Source of the DNA: an uncultured Ruminococcus sp.
Lineage (GTDB): Bacteria > Bacillota > Clostridia > Lachnospirales > Lachnospiraceae
DNA: 64,000 nt
Assembly: GCA_904377845.1 (NCBI GenBank)
Contig: CAJFGR010000010.1
Span: forward strand, 1-64,000
Reading direction: 5' to 3'
The notes beneath the pieces are model-generated. The model was not told the DNA's origin and searched no databases. It saw only the letters and a program-made list of their open reading frames with translations. The translations under genes were made by a program, and so were the position numbers. Below, piece after piece: positions 8,655 to 17,808 of the stretch (its first letter is position 1; every line of letters starts with the position of its first letter).

Positions 8655-8708
8655 CAGTTCAGCCGGCTGAACGGGATTCTCGGACTACTATTGAGTATGG
8701 CTGAACTG
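8655..8708. promoter_or_regulatory. candidate AraC-type operator: three half-sites
   Basis: A 16-bp perfect palindrome (8657-8672, GTTCAGCC then GGCTGAAC) is followed 26 bases later by a third half-site GGCTGAACTG (8699-8708), which is also the reverse complement of 8655-8664. It sits between the divergent AraC gene and glgP, about 26 bases before the AraC start. A TATAAT-like -10 for glgP lies further on at about 8771. Confidence 0.6.
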
Positions 8709-8830
8709 TCGATGATAGTATTGTACAATAAAAGGAAAGTATATTGCAAGAAATTCCGTAGAATTGGTACTATAATGCGAATCATAGAGATAAGACATAT
8801 GGATTCTTTTTTGAAAGGAGAACTACTATC

Positions 8831-11083
8831 ATGAACATTCAGGAAAAGGTAGAAGCGTATCTTGGCAAGCCGGTCGCACAGGCTTCCAACAAAGAAATCT
8901 ATGACGGACTGCTCACTGTTGTACAGGAGATGGCGGCAGAGAAAGAGCGCACAGACAGCAAGAAGAAACTTTATTACATTTCAGCGGAGTTCCTGATCGG
9001 GAAGCTGCTCTCCAACAACATGATCAATCTGGGCATCTATCAGGAAGTAAAAGAGATGCTGGAGAAAAACGGCAAAGATATCTGCGAGATCGAAGAAGTA
9101 GAGCCGGAGCCGTCACTTGGAAACGGCGGTCTGGGACGTCTTGCAGCCTGCTTCCTTGACTCCATCGCAACACTCGGACTTGCCGGAGACGGAATCGGTC
9201 TGAACTATCACCTCGGCCTGTTCAAGCAGGAGTTTGAAGATCATCTGCAGAAAGAGACTCCGAACCCGTGGATCGAGGAGAAGTCATGGCTCAAGAAGAC
9301 TGACACGGTATATCCGGTGCAGTTCAAAGGTCTCAACGTCAACGCGAGAATGTATGACATTGAAGTGACAGGCTACAATAACAAGACAAATAAACTTCAT
9401 CTTTTCGATATTGATTCTGTTGACGAGTCTATCGTGGAAGACGGAATTGATTTCAATAAAGAAGATATCCAGAAGAACCTGACGCTGTTCCTCTATCCGG
9501 ACGACAGCGACGAGCAGGGAAGACTGCTCCGTATCTATCAGCAGTACTTTATGGTAAGCAGCGGCGCGCAGCTTATCCTTGACGAGTGCACGGCGAAGGG
9601 ATGTAACCTGTATGACCTGCCGGATTACGCGGTGATCCAGATCAACGATACACATCCGACCATGGTAATTCCGGAACTGATCCGTCTGCTCATGGAGAGA
9701 GGCATGGATATGGACGATGCTATCGACGTAGTTTCCAGAACCTGCGCATATACAAACCACACGATTCTTGCCGAGGCACTTGAGAAATGGCCGATAGATT
9801 ATCTGAAGAAAGTTGTTCCGCAACTCATGCCGATCATCGAGGTGCTGGATGACAAAGTAAGAAGAAAATACGAGGATGAGAGCGTTGCCATTATCGACCG
9901 CAATGACACAGTGCATATGGCACACATCGACATCCACTACGGATTCAGTGTAAACGGTGTTGCCGCACTGCACACAGAGATCCTCAAGAACTCTGAGCTG
10001 AACAACTTCTACAAGATTTATCCGGAGAAGTTCAACAACAAGACAAACGGAATCACATTCCGCCGCTGGCTCATCCACTGCAATCCGCGTCTGACTGCCC
10101 TGCTGGACGAGACGATCGGAGAGGGATATAAGAAAGATGCCACAGAGCTTGAAAAACTTCTGGCGTACAAAGATGATGACAAAGTTCTTGACAAGCTGCT
10201 TGAGATCAAGCACAAGAACAAAGAAGACCTCTGCGCTTACCTGCGCGAGACTCAGGGACTGGAAGTGAGCCCGGATACGATCTTTGATATTCAGGTAAAA
10301 CGTCTCCACGAGTACAAACGTCAGCAGCTGAACGCACTGTATATCATCGATAAATATCTGGAGATCAAAGCAGGAAAGATCCCGGCAGCTCCGGTGACAG
10401 CAATCTTCGGTGCGAAAGCAGCTCCGGCTTACGTGATCGCGAAAGATATTATCCACCTGATTCTCTGCCTGCAGGAGATCATCAACAATGATCCTGAGGT
10501 AAACAAATACCTGAGAGTTGTCATGGTAGAGAACTACAATGTAACAAAGGCCGGCAAGCTGATCCCGGCATGCGATATTTCCGAGCAGATTTCCCTTGCG
10601 TCCAAAGAGGCCAGCGGAACGGGAAACATGAAGTTCATGCTCAACGGCGCTGTGACTCTGGGAACAGAGGACGGAGCAAATGTAGAGATCCACGAGGCTG
10701 TAGGCGACGACAATATCTTTGTATTCGGCGCGTCCAGCGATGAAGTGATCGAGCATTATGCAAAGGCTGACTATGTTGCGAAAGATTACTATGAGAACAA
10801 TGAGGCGATCAAAGCAGCGGTTGACTTCATCACAAGTGATGAGATGCTGAAAGTCGGCTGCGAGGAAAACCTGACACGCCTGAAAAATGAGCTGATCAAC
10901 AAAGACTGGTTCATGACATTCTTAGACTTTGATTCTTATAAAGAGACAAAAGAAAAAGCCCTTGCGGCATACGCTGACAGAAAAGCATGGGCGAAGATGG
11001 CACTGGTCAATATAGCGAAAGCAGGATTCTTCTCATCCGACCGTACCATCGAAGAGTACAACAGAGATATCTGGCATCTGTAA
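8831..11083 (+). CDS. glgP: glycogen/maltodextrin phosphorylase
   Basis: Cytosolic enzyme that releases glucose-1-phosphate from alpha-1,4-glucans. At 750 residues it is the short bacterial form without a regulatory N-terminal extension. Visible are [16 protein letters not shown], the NGITFRRWL loop, [10 protein letters not shown] and [21 protein letters not shown], where the lysine of NMKF carries pyridoxal phosphate in this family. The ATG at 8831 has AAAGGAGAA upstream. malQ follows in the same direction after a stem-loop, giving the usual pair for maltodextrin breakdown. Likely controlled by the divergent AraC regulator. Confidence 0.96.
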   Translation: MNIQEKVEAYLGKPVAQASNKEIYDGLLTVVQEMAAEKERTDSKKKLYYISAEFLIGKLLSNNMINLGIYQEVKEMLEKNGKDICEIEEVEPEPSLGNGGLGRLAACFLDSIATLGLAGDGIGLNYHLGLFKQEFEDHLQKETPNPWIEEKSWLKKTDTVYPVQFKGLNVNARMYDIEVTGYNNKTNKLHLFDIDSVDESIVEDGIDFNKEDIQKNLTLFLYPDDSDEQGRLLRIYQQYFMVSSGAQLILDECTAKGCNLYDLPDYAVIQINDTHPTMVIPELIRLLMERGMDMDDAIDVVSRTCAYTNHTILAEALEKWPIDYLKKVVPQLMPIIEVLDDKVRRKYEDESVAIIDRNDTVHMAHIDIHYGFSVNGVAALHTEILKNSELNNFYKIYPEKFNNKTNGITFRRWLIHCNPRLTALLDETIGEGYKKDATELEKLLAYKDDDKVLDKLLEIKHKNKEDLCAYLRETQGLEVSPDTIFDIQVKRLHEYKRQQLNALYIIDKYLEIKAGKIPAAPVTAIFGAKAAPAYVIAKDIIHLILCLQEIINNDPEVNKYLRVVMVENYNVTKAGKLIPACDISEQISLASKEASGTGNMKFMLNGAVTLGTEDGANVEIHEAVGDDNIFVFGASSDEVIEHYAKADYVAKDYYENNEAIKAAVDFITSDEMLKVGCEENLTRLKNELINKDWFMTFLDFDSYKETKEKALAAYADRKAWAKMALVNIAKAGFFSSDRTIEEYNRDIWHL

Positions 11084-11089
11084 GATGCA

Positions 11090-11145
11090 GGAACAAAAAG
11101 TCATGTGTCTCATGCTTTGCATGAAGATACATGACTTTGGGTTCC
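11090..11145 (+). repeat. long stem-loop between glgP and malQ
   Basis: Nested inverted repeat: GGAAC/GTTCC outermost (11090-11094 with 11141-11145), a 10-bp arm (11097-11106 with 11129-11138), and CATGC/GCATG inside. No T-run follows, so it is more likely an mRNA processing or stabilising hairpin than a full terminator. Confidence 0.6.
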
Positions 11146-11257
11146 GCAAAAACATGAGAAAGTAACCCGATAGGGTGGATTTCGAATGTTTTTAGAATTG
11201 TGGGAGCATGAAATGCGGAGCAATCCGCAGCATCTGAATATAGAAAGGAAAAAAGAA

Positions 11258-12748
11258 ATGAAAAGAGCAAGCGGAATCTTATTACCGATATTTTCCCTTC
11301 CGTCAAAGTACGGGATCGGATGTTTCTCAAAGGATGCGTATAAATTCGTGGATATGTTAAAAGAGGCGGGCCAGAGCTACTGGCAGATACTTCCGCTTGG
11401 ACCGACTGGTTACGGGGATTCCCCGTACCAGTCTTTCTCCACGTTCGCGGGAAATCCGTATTTTATCGATCTGAAGACTCTTATCAAAGAAGGTCTTCTG
11501 ACGAAAAAAGAGTGCAAGGCATATGATTTCGGCGATCAGGCAGACTGCATCGATTATGAGAAAATCTATAATTCCAGATTCAAAGCGCTGAAAAAGGCTT
11601 ATGACTGTTTCTGTGAAAAGGGCGGCGAAGACGAAGAAGACTATGTGAAGTTTGTCACGGATCAGGCGTTCTGGCTGGATGACTACAGCTTGTATATGGC
11701 TATAAAAGACAGCAAAGGCGGAGTGAGCTGGAGTGAGTGGGACGCACCGCTGAAGAACCGTGAGGCAGATGCCCTGGCGGAAGCGAGAGAGGAACTCGCT
11801 GAGGAAATCGGATTCTACAAATTCCAGCAGTATGAATTTGACAAGCAGTGGAAGAAACTTCACGCATATGCAAATGAGAAAGGCATTCAGATCATTGGCG
11901 ATATCCCGATCTATGTGGCGTTTGACAGCGCGGATACATGGGCGGCTCCCGAGATGTTCCAGTTTGACGAGAACAATGAGCCCACCGGAGTGGCAGGATG
12001 CCCGCCGGATGCATTTTCCGCCACAGGACAGCTCTGGGGAAATCCCCTCTATGACTGGGATTATCACAAAAAGACAGGGTATGAGTGGTGGATCAAAAGG
12101 ATCGAGTACTGTTTCAAACTTTATGATGTGGTGCGTATCGATCATTTCCGCGGCTTCGATGAGTATTACGCAATTCCGTACGGTGAAGATACAGCCGTAA
12201 ACGGCAGATGGATGCCGGGACCGGGAATGGATCTGTTCCGCGCCATCGAGGCGAAGCTTGGCAGACCGGCGATCATCGCGGAGGATCTTGGCTTCCTCAC
12301 ACCAAGCGTACTTCAGCTTTTAAAAGACAGCGGATTCCCGGGTATGAAAGTGCTCCAGTTCGCATTTGACGCGCGTGAGTCTTCCAACTATCTGCCCCAT
12401 ACTTATCCGACTAACTGCGTAGTCTACACGGGCACTCACGACAATGATACGACAAGAGGCTGGTACCATGAAGTCGGAAAAGACGCCAGAGACTTTGCAA
12501 AAGAATATATGTGCAAGGAAAGACTTGACGAGGATACGTTGACGAAAGACTTTATCGCCATGGCGATGAGCAGCGTTGCCGATCTGTGTGTGATCCCCAT
12601 GCAGGATTACCTGAATCTTGGAAGCGAGGCGCGTATCAATATTCCATCCACACTCGGCGGAAACTGGGTATGGAGAATGAAGAAAGGACAGCTCGATAAA
12701 GCGACGGTAAAAGAGATCGCAAGAGTGACAGAACTGTACGGAAGATAG
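11258..12748 (+). CDS. malQ: 4-alpha-glucanotransferase (amylomaltase)
   Basis: GH77 disproportionating enzyme of 496 residues that shuffles glucan chains so that phosphorylase can use short maltodextrins. Family features are ASGILLPIFSLPSKYGIGCF at the N-terminus, DSPYQSFSTFAGNPYFID, the nucleophile region VRIDHFRGF, the acid/base region IIAEDLGFLTP and the GTHDNDTTRGW segment. I chose ATG 11258, which has AGAAAGGA 9 bases upstream; an ATG at 11186 would add 24 residues with no family match. It follows glgP on the same strand and ends before an intrinsic terminator. Confidence 0.95.
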   Translation: MKRASGILLPIFSLPSKYGIGCFSKDAYKFVDMLKEAGQSYWQILPLGPTGYGDSPYQSFSTFAGNPYFIDLKTLIKEGLLTKKECKAYDFGDQADCIDYEKIYNSRFKALKKAYDCFCEKGGEDEEDYVKFVTDQAFWLDDYSLYMAIKDSKGGVSWSEWDAPLKNREADALAEAREELAEEIGFYKFQQYEFDKQWKKLHAYANEKGIQIIGDIPIYVAFDSADTWAAPEMFQFDENNEPTGVAGCPPDAFSATGQLWGNPLYDWDYHKKTGYEWWIKRIEYCFKLYDVVRIDHFRGFDEYYAIPYGEDTAVNGRWMPGPGMDLFRAIEAKLGRPAIIAEDLGFLTPSVLQLLKDSGFPGMKVLQFAFDARESSNYLPHTYPTNCVVYTGTHDNDTTRGWYHEVGKDARDFAKEYMCKERLDEDTLTKDFIAMAMSSVADLCVIPMQDYLNLGSEARINIPSTLGGNWVWRMKKGQLDKATVKEIARVTELYGR

Positions 12749-12784
12749 AATTACCCCTTGTCGGGAATATAAAATATGAGAAAA

Positions 12785-12850
12785 CCAATCAGATACAGTG
12801 GAAATTTGGGAAATGTCTTCCCGTTAACCACTATAGCTGATTGGTTTTTT
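12785..12850 (+). terminator. intrinsic terminator after malQ
   Basis: Outer stem CCAATCAG/CTGATTGG (12785-12792 with 12837-12844) encloses AGTGG/CCACT and GGGAA/TTCCC arms, and is followed by T6 at 12845-12850. Confidence 0.85.
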
Positions 12851-12995
12851 GTATTTATATGTGGGAAATATTTACATACATTTCACACGGATTTAATTAC
12901 AGTGAGTATATTACCTGATACAATGGACAATGATCAAAAGGCCTTATTGATCTTTATGAATAACTGATTCGTTACATAATAGGAGGAATCTGTCT

Positions 12996-13514
12996 ATGAA
13001 GAAAAGAATAATCGCCTTATTTATGATGGCAGCAGTGTGCGCGGCGGTTCCGGGTACGGCTTTTGCTGCAGAGCCGGCGACGAGCCAGGAACAGCAGATC
13101 AGTGTGACGCTGACAGCAGAACCGGAGTATACGGTGACTATTCCGTCTTCCGTTTCAATGGGAAATGAAGGCACTTATGTAGATGTTACGGCATCTGATA
13201 TCAAGAATTTACCGGAAGGCAAAAAGATTTCCGTGACGATTGCGGGCACAGATAAGTACAACGATCAGATGCTTGTCGAGGCGGATACATCGCCGAGAAC
13301 GTCTCTGCGCTACCAGATTATTTCTGCTGATGGAGAGCTGATCGAGACAAATGCTTCCACAGGCGCTGTCGGTGTCGGAAAGGAAGTTGTATCGTTCACT
13401 GAAAATGCTACAAAGCAGTATCAGATCAAGCCGGTGATCAGCGGAAGGTATAAGTATGGCGTAGCATATACAGGCAGCATAACCTTTGGAATTGAACTGG
13501 CGGATAATGAATAA
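12996..13514 (+). CDS. secreted beta-rich protein, paralog of 14224-14772
   Basis: 172-residue exported protein of unknown function. The N-terminus is a clear signal peptide (KKR, a hydrophobic stretch, then GTAFA|AEPA). The mature part looks like an all-beta domain: LTAEPEYTVTIPSSVSM, VTASDIKNLPEGKKISVTI, YQIKPV and a C-terminal GSITFGIELADNE. The same landmarks appear in the same order in the protein at 14224-14772, so the two are paralogs. It resembles small WxL-like or pilin-like surface proteins of Firmicutes, but I cannot name a family with confidence. No sorting motif or membrane anchor is present. ATG 12996 has TAGGAGGAA upstream. It starts a three-gene surface cluster. Confidence 0.75.
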   Translation: MKKRIIALFMMAAVCAAVPGTAFAAEPATSQEQQISVTLTAEPEYTVTIPSSVSMGNEGTYVDVTASDIKNLPEGKKISVTIAGTDKYNDQMLVEADTSPRTSLRYQIISADGELIETNASTGAVGVGKEVVSFTENATKQYQIKPVISGRYKYGVAYTGSITFGIELADNE

Positions 13515-13648
13515 GCGCTTTCCTGCTTCACGACGCGGACGTGCCGGCTGCAGGTGTAACTGCGGACGGATTTCCTCAGGCCCTTGTCTGCGCAGCAGGC
13601 GGTTTAAGTGTGATCATCGTCAAAAATGCAGGAAAGGCCAAAAACTAA
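13511..13648 (+). pseudogene. possible remnant of a C-terminal membrane anchor
   Basis: The frame from 13511 to the TAA at 13646-13648 has no start codon but reads HDADVPAAGVTADGFPQ, then ALVCAAGGLSVIIV and KNAGKAKN. That is the layout of a cell-surface C-terminus: a VPAAG-like turn, a hydrophobic stretch and a short basic tail. It may be the leftover end of another member of the surrounding surface-protein cluster. The evidence is compositional only. Confidence 0.35.
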
Positions 13649-13682
13649 TATAGATAAACAACGAAAGAAGTGTACAGATTAT

Positions 13683-14198
13683 ATGCAAAACCAGAGAAAT
13701 AAAAGGACGGTCCTCTGGATTGTTCTGACGATTATTATTGTCGCAGTCATTGCTGTATCATCAATTGCAATATGGAATTTTGTGACATCCGGAGACAATG
13801 AGGGAAATCAGGACAGCCAGGGAATTGTTTTAGATGATAGTGCAGAAGACTGGGACGGGAATACAAAAGATCTGTCTGAAGGGCAGACGGGAATAAAAAT
13901 TCCGGGCTATGGAGATATTACGGTACCTGCCGGAGAAAATGTATGGAATATTACATTAGCCAATCCGGAAGATAATGAATGTTATTTCAGATATACCATT
14001 ACCATAGATGATGAGGAGACGCCGATTTACGAATCTGATCTGATAGAGCCCGGCAAGGCTGTAAGAGAATTCGAAGTATCGGAACCTCTTGATCCCGGGG
14101 ACTACGAAATACATCTGAATATTTCTACCTACTCCATGGACGACACAATGACGCCGATGAACGGCGCTGTAGTCAAGGCGGATTTGCATGTGATCTGA
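13683..14198 (+). CDS. single-pass membrane-anchored protein of unknown function
   Basis: 171-residue protein with a basic N-terminus (QNQRNKR), one transmembrane helix (VLWIVLTIIIVAVIAVSSIA) and an outside part made of a polar linker and a compact beta-rich domain (GIKIPGYGDITVPAGENVWNI, then NECYFRYTITID, GDYEIHLNISTY). It sits between two secreted paralogs and probably acts with them at the cell surface (inference). The start is uncertain: ATG 13683 has a weak AAAGAAG about 12 bases upstream, while ATG 13626 would add 19 residues with no ribosome binding site. Related proteins are common in Lachnospiraceae, but I know of no established function. Confidence 0.7.
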   Translation: MQNQRNKRTVLWIVLTIIIVAVIAVSSIAIWNFVTSGDNEGNQDSQGIVLDDSAEDWDGNTKDLSEGQTGIKIPGYGDITVPAGENVWNITLANPEDNECYFRYTITIDDEETPIYESDLIEPGKAVREFEVSEPLDPGDYEIHLNISTYSMDDTMTPMNGAVVKADLHVI

Positions 14199-14223
14199 CG
14201 GCAGACTGAAAGGAGAAGGTCTT

Positions 14224-14772
14224 ATGAGAAAAATTGCATTTGGAGCAGCACTTTTAGCAGCAGTATCAATGTTTGGTTCCGTGCCGGTAAACGCGGCGAA
14301 TACAACATCCGGGAGAACAGACCTGAGCCTGTACGTGGCAAATGATCCGGTTTATACAGTGACAGTTCCCGAGACTGTGGCACTCAGCGCTACTGAAAAT
14401 ACTCAGGTGCCGATCACGGCAAGCGATGTTAAATACATACCGGAAGGAAAGAAAATCTCCGTAACACTCGACAGAGGAAACGGTACTTTCGGCAGATTAT
14501 ATCTGGTAGGCACAAATGAAGAGACAGGAAAAGAGTATTTAATGACGTTGGATGTTAAAGGTACGGACGGTGAGTTTAAGTCAGGCGCCCTTGAGAAACA
14601 GATCAGAGGAATGGAGCTTGCCGCTTTCACGGAAGACGGCACAATGAATTATGAACTTCGTCCGGTGGCTCTTGATTATCCGGGCTCAACAAACGATAAT
14701 CTTGTGATCCAGAAGGGAGTACACTACAGCGGATATGTTACCTATGGTATCGAACTTGCAGATATCCAGTAA
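14224..14772 (+). CDS. secreted beta-rich protein, paralog of 12996-13514
   Basis: 182 residues with a signal peptide (MRKIAFGAALLAAVSMFGSVPVNA|ANTT by eye). The mature domain follows the same order of landmarks as the upstream paralog: NDPVYTVTVPETVAL, ITASDVKYIPEGKKISVTL, YELRPV and a GYVTYGIELADIQ C-terminus. It carries extra loops around residues 90-130. AAAGGAGAAG stands 6 bases before ATG 14224, and it starts 25 bases after the membrane-anchored gene, so the pair is cotranscribed. An intrinsic terminator follows. Function unknown; a surface fibre or adhesin component is possible. Confidence 0.75.
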   Translation: MRKIAFGAALLAAVSMFGSVPVNAANTTSGRTDLSLYVANDPVYTVTVPETVALSATENTQVPITASDVKYIPEGKKISVTLDRGNGTFGRLYLVGTNEETGKEYLMTLDVKGTDGEFKSGALEKQIRGMELAAFTEDGTMNYELRPVALDYPGSTNDNLVIQKGVHYSGYVTYGIELADIQ

Positions 14773-14815
14773 TGTACTGCCCTGTATTAAAATAACTTCA
14801 CAGATAAGGATAACG

Positions 14816-14853
14816 TTCAGACTGACATATCAGGTCAGTCTGAATTCGTTTTT
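14816..14853 (+). terminator. intrinsic terminator after the surface-protein cluster
   Basis: Perfect 11-bp stem (14816-14826 with 14834-14844), 7-base loop, then T5 at 14849-14853. Confidence 0.9.
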
Positions 14854-14865
14854 GGGGATGCAGAA

Positions 14866-14911
14866 GCCGGGAGATATGTATTGGGTGCGCTAACAATACA
14901 TATCTCCCGGC
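14866..14911. repeat. 18-bp perfect palindrome, short copy of a repeat also seen near 25.8 kb
   Basis: 14866-14883 is the exact reverse complement of 14894-14911, around a 10-base loop. The left arm (GCCGGGAGATATGTATTG) and the bases after the right arm (CGGATACTTTG) match the edges of a longer palindromic element at 25787-25895 (GCCGGGAGACAGGTATTG and CGGATACTTTG). This points to a dispersed intergenic palindromic repeat family. Confidence 0.75.
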
Positions 14912-14939
14912 GGATACTTTGGTATCCCCAATACGGAAT

Positions 14940-15599
14940 TCATATCCCTTTTTTGAACAGCCAGAACGAATACACTGCCGGCACTCCTGCGCAGATCAGT
15001 ACAATTACGATAAGCGCGGCAAGTGTTCCGTAATCACCCATCACACTGCCGAGAAAGCCCGCAATGATCAGGAGAAATCCGCCCAGTATAAACGTCTTTC
15101 CGCCCAGCCGATGTGTCCGGTTCCAGTTTTCCGTGCTGTTTAGTGTCCACGGAACACGGATGCCTATGGTATAGTTCTGCTGCAGTTTCGGCATATAGTT
15201 GCCCAGAGCGATGAGAAGGATGCCGACCAGTATGGAGATAATGATACCCACTTCTATCTCCATACCGAGAGCAGCAGCGTAAGTAATGCCGTTTACAATA
15301 ACCGACATTACCGGAATGATCCAGAAAGTCAGTGTAAGCGGCTTTTTGTGGATATTGCGCCGCTTCGGGTCATTAAGGGTGATAAATGAGACAAATAGCT
15401 GCAGTACGGCAAGGATGCACGGTATGCCGAATACGGCAAATGCTTTACCCGAGTATCCGTCCGCCTGTCCGTTTGCGCCCCAGTGTGTGGCAATCTGTTC
15501 GGGCAGCCGGTTCCATACGATGAGGCCGAACAGGATCGGCAGCAGCGTGATCAGTGTTGTAATGATAATTGTAGTCCTATATTTTTTTACATTCTCCAT
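14940..15599 (-). CDS. sdpI: SdpI family immunity-like membrane protein
   Basis: 219-residue polytopic membrane protein of the SdpI family (DUF1648 plus SdpI domain). Features are WNRLPEQIATHWGANGQADGY after the first transmembrane helix, the IGIRVPWTLNSTENWNRTHRLGG segment that marks SdpI, and six or so hydrophobic helices. In Bacillus subtilis SdpI gives immunity to the SdpC peptide toxin and relays the signal to SdpR. It starts 3 bases after the sdpR stop codon, so the two form one operon. No sdpA, sdpB or sdpC gene is in the window, so this may be an orphan immunity or envelope-stress pair. Confidence 0.9.
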   Translation of the reverse strand: MENVKKYRTTIIITTLITLLPILFGLIVWNRLPEQIATHWGANGQADGYSGKAFAVFGIPCILAVLQLFVSFITLNDPKRRNIHKKPLTLTFWIIPVMSVIVNGITYAAALGMEIEVGIIISILVGILLIALGNYMPKLQQNYTIGIRVPWTLNSTENWNRTHRLGGKTFILGGFLLIIAGFLGSVMGDYGTLAALIVIVLICAGVPAVYSFWLFKKGI

Positions 15600-15602
15600 C
15601 GT

Positions 15603-15869
15603 TTAATTCACTCCTTTCAGATCTGACAGCCAGACCATAATTTCTTCAAGAACAGTCAGATTCAGCTCATAATAGATGAAATTCTTTTCCCGCGTCTCAC
15701 GAACCAGATCAGCCTTTTTCAGGATCTTCAGGTGATAGGAGACGGTTGCCTGCGTCATGTCAAAGTTCGCGGCTATGTCTCCGGCTGAGAGCCTGCCGTT
15801 CTTCAATATCTCCAGTATTTCCCGGCGTACCGGGTCGGACAACGCTTTAAATGTCTCGGCAAAACTCAA
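15603..15869 (-). CDS. sdpR: ArsR/SdpR family winged-helix repressor
   Basis: 88-residue regulator with the ArsR-type winged helix: FKALSDPVRREILEILKNGRL, then DIAANFDMTQATVSYHLKILKKADLV and the wing REKNFIYYELN. There is no metal-binding ELCVCDL motif, so it is of the SdpR rather than the metal-sensing type. The operon sdpR-sdpI is preceded by a good promoter (-35 TTGACT 15937-15942, 17-base spacer, -10 TGTATA 15914-15919, minus strand) flanked by two matching palindromes, most likely its own operators. Confidence 0.92.
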   Translation of the reverse strand: MSFAETFKALSDPVRREILEILKNGRLSAGDIAANFDMTQATVSYHLKILKKADLVRETREKNFIYYELNLTVLEEIMVWLSDLKGVN

Positions 15870-15890
15870 TAGACCACTTCCTTTCCAACC

Positions 15891-15968
15891 TATTTAGAAA
15901 TATTTCTAAATACTGTATAACACTTTGATAAAAAGAAGTCAACGGGTATTTAGAAAAATATCTAAATA
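15891..15968 (-). promoter_or_regulatory. sdpRI promoter flanked by two SdpR-type operators
   Basis: 15891-15912 is a perfect 22-bp palindrome (TATTTAGAAAT and its complement). 15947-15968 is a near-perfect copy with the same outer 9-base arms. They are 56 bases apart. On the minus strand the promoter (TTGACT-17-TGTATA) lies exactly between them: one operator sits just upstream of the -35 and the other covers the start point. This fits autorepression. Confidence 0.85.
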
Positions 15969-16087
15969 CTTTCCAAACAGGAGGTACTTTGCTATGCTAT
16001 TAAGGAAAGTGTATCAGTAAATACATTCAGAAAAGATATAAAACAGCAGCATATATTGACGCTGCATTTCCGGGAGGCACAGCAGAT

Positions 16088-17800
16088 ATGGAAAAATGGT
16101 TCATCACTATGAAGAAAGCGGATTTTAATCGGATCGGGGAGAAGTATCACATTTCCCCCATCCTTGCGAGACTGATCCGCAACAGGGATATTATCGGGGA
16201 TGCGGCTGTTGATTTCTATCTGAACGGAACGATAGCGGATCTCTATGACGGGATGCTGATGAAGGATATGAACCGGGCGGTGGAGATCCTGGCTGAAAAG
16301 ATCCGGGAGGAGAAGCGGATCCGCGTGATCGGTGATTATGATATAGACGGGGTAAATGCGACATACATTCTTCAGCAGGGGCTGTCCGAACTGGGGGCGG
16401 ATGTGGACACGGATATTCCGGACCGGATCAAGGACGGGTACGGGCTGAATATCGATTTGATCGACCGGGCGATCTACGACGGGATCGATACAATCATCAC
16501 CTGCGACAATGGAATCGCTGCGGCGGAGGAAATCGCCTATGGGAAAGAAAACGGACTGACGATCGTGGTGACGGATCACCATGAAGTGCCCTATGTGGAA
16601 ATGAACGGAGAGAAGGAATATATACTGCCCCGGGCTGACGCTGTAGTCGATCCACACCGTGCAGACTGCGAGTATCCGTTTAAGGGCCTGTGCGGCGCGG
16701 CGGTGGCGTATAAGCTGATCGAGGCGCTGTACAATGTAATGCTGAGGGATCCGGAAGATGTGGACTATCTTATGGAAAATGTAGCCATTGCCACAGTGGG
16801 CGATGTGATGGATCTGACCGGGGAGAACCGGATCTTTGTAAAGCAGGGACTGGAGATGCTCAAACGGACGCAGAATCCGGGGTTGAAGGCGCTGATCGAA
16901 TGTACGGGGATTGATGTGGAGCGGCTGAACGCCTATCATATCGGGTTCGTCATCGGACCCTGCATCAATGCCAGCGGACGGCTGGACACTGCAAAGCGCG
17001 CGCTGGATCTGCTGAACGCCCGCACCAGACGGGATGCGGTCATGCTGGCGGAGGACTTAAAAGCCCTCAATGACAGCAGGAAAGAGATGACCGAGCGGGG
17101 CGTCGAGGAAGCGGTGCAGATGATCGAGAGTACGTCTCTGAAGGATGACCGGGTGCTTGTGGTCTATCTGCCGGACTGTCATGAGAGCATTGCGGGGATC
17201 ATCGCCGGGCGGATCCGAGAGAAATACTACAGGCCTACATTTGTGCTCACCCGGGCGGAAGAGGGGGTAAAAGGTTCCGGGCGCTCCATCGAGACTTACG
17301 ATATGTTCGCCCAAATGTGCAGATGCCGGGCACTGTTTACCAAGTTCGGCGGGCATAAGCTGGCCGCCGGGCTTTCGCTGGAAGAAGAAAACGTAGAGAG
17401 GTTCCGGGAGACGATCAATGAACTCTGCGAGCTGAGTGACGAAGATCTTCAGGAAAAGGTGTCCATCGATATGAGACTGCCGTTTCCTTATATCACGGAA
17501 CAGCTTGTAAATGAACTGGAACTTCTGGAACCATTTGGCAAGGGAAATCCGAAGCCTCTTTTTGCTGAGAGAAATCTGAGAGCCATAAGCCCGCGCATCT
17601 TCGGAAAGAACAGGAATGTGCTTAAATGCAGGCTTCAGGATCAGCAGGGAAACCAGATGGAGGCCGTGTATTTCGGTGATGTGGAAGACTGTCTGCAGGC
17701 GATGGAGAGGAAGCAGGTTATGTCGTTTACATATTATCCGACGATCAATGAATATATGGGAAGACGGACACTTCAGCTTACGATTGTGAATTATCAATAG
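16088..17800 (+). CDS. recJ: single-stranded-DNA exonuclease RecJ
   Basis: 570-residue DHH-family 5'-3' single-strand exonuclease for recombination and mismatch repair. The catalytic motifs are visible: DYDIDGVNATYI (motif I), CDNGIAA (II), VVTDHHEVP (DHH motif III), VDPHRADC and GLCGAAVAYK (IV), then DHHA1 with KGSGRS and FGGHKLAAG. ATG 16088 has CGGGAGGC 9-16 bases upstream. It is followed by the rel leader and promoter, so it is probably its own transcription unit. Confidence 0.93.
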   Translation: MEKWFITMKKADFNRIGEKYHISPILARLIRNRDIIGDAAVDFYLNGTIADLYDGMLMKDMNRAVEILAEKIREEKRIRVIGDYDIDGVNATYILQQGLSELGADVDTDIPDRIKDGYGLNIDLIDRAIYDGIDTIITCDNGIAAAEEIAYGKENGLTIVVTDHHEVPYVEMNGEKEYILPRADAVVDPHRADCEYPFKGLCGAAVAYKLIEALYNVMLRDPEDVDYLMENVAIATVGDVMDLTGENRIFVKQGLEMLKRTQNPGLKALIECTGIDVERLNAYHIGFVIGPCINASGRLDTAKRALDLLNARTRRDAVMLAEDLKALNDSRKEMTERGVEEAVQMIESTSLKDDRVLVVYLPDCHESIAGIIAGRIREKYYRPTFVLTRAEEGVKGSGRSIETYDMFAQMCRCRALFTKFGGHKLAAGLSLEEENVERFRETINELCELSDEDLQEKVSIDMRLPFPYITEQLVNELELLEPFGKGNPKPLFAERNLRAISPRIFGKNRNVLKCRLQDQQGNQMEAVYFGDVEDCLQAMERKQVMSFTYYPTINEYMGRRTLQLTIVNYQ

Positions 17801-17808
17801 AAAAATGT

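Noticed and set aside
9284..10756. 490-codon open frame on the minus strand inside glgP
   Set aside because: Pure shadow of glgP codon bias: no ribosome binding site, no recognisable domain, and the plus-strand gene is complete and conserved.
14940..15869. A full sdp killing-factor locus
   Set aside because: Only sdpR and sdpI are present; neighbours are surface proteins and recJ, with no sdpA, sdpB or sdpC.
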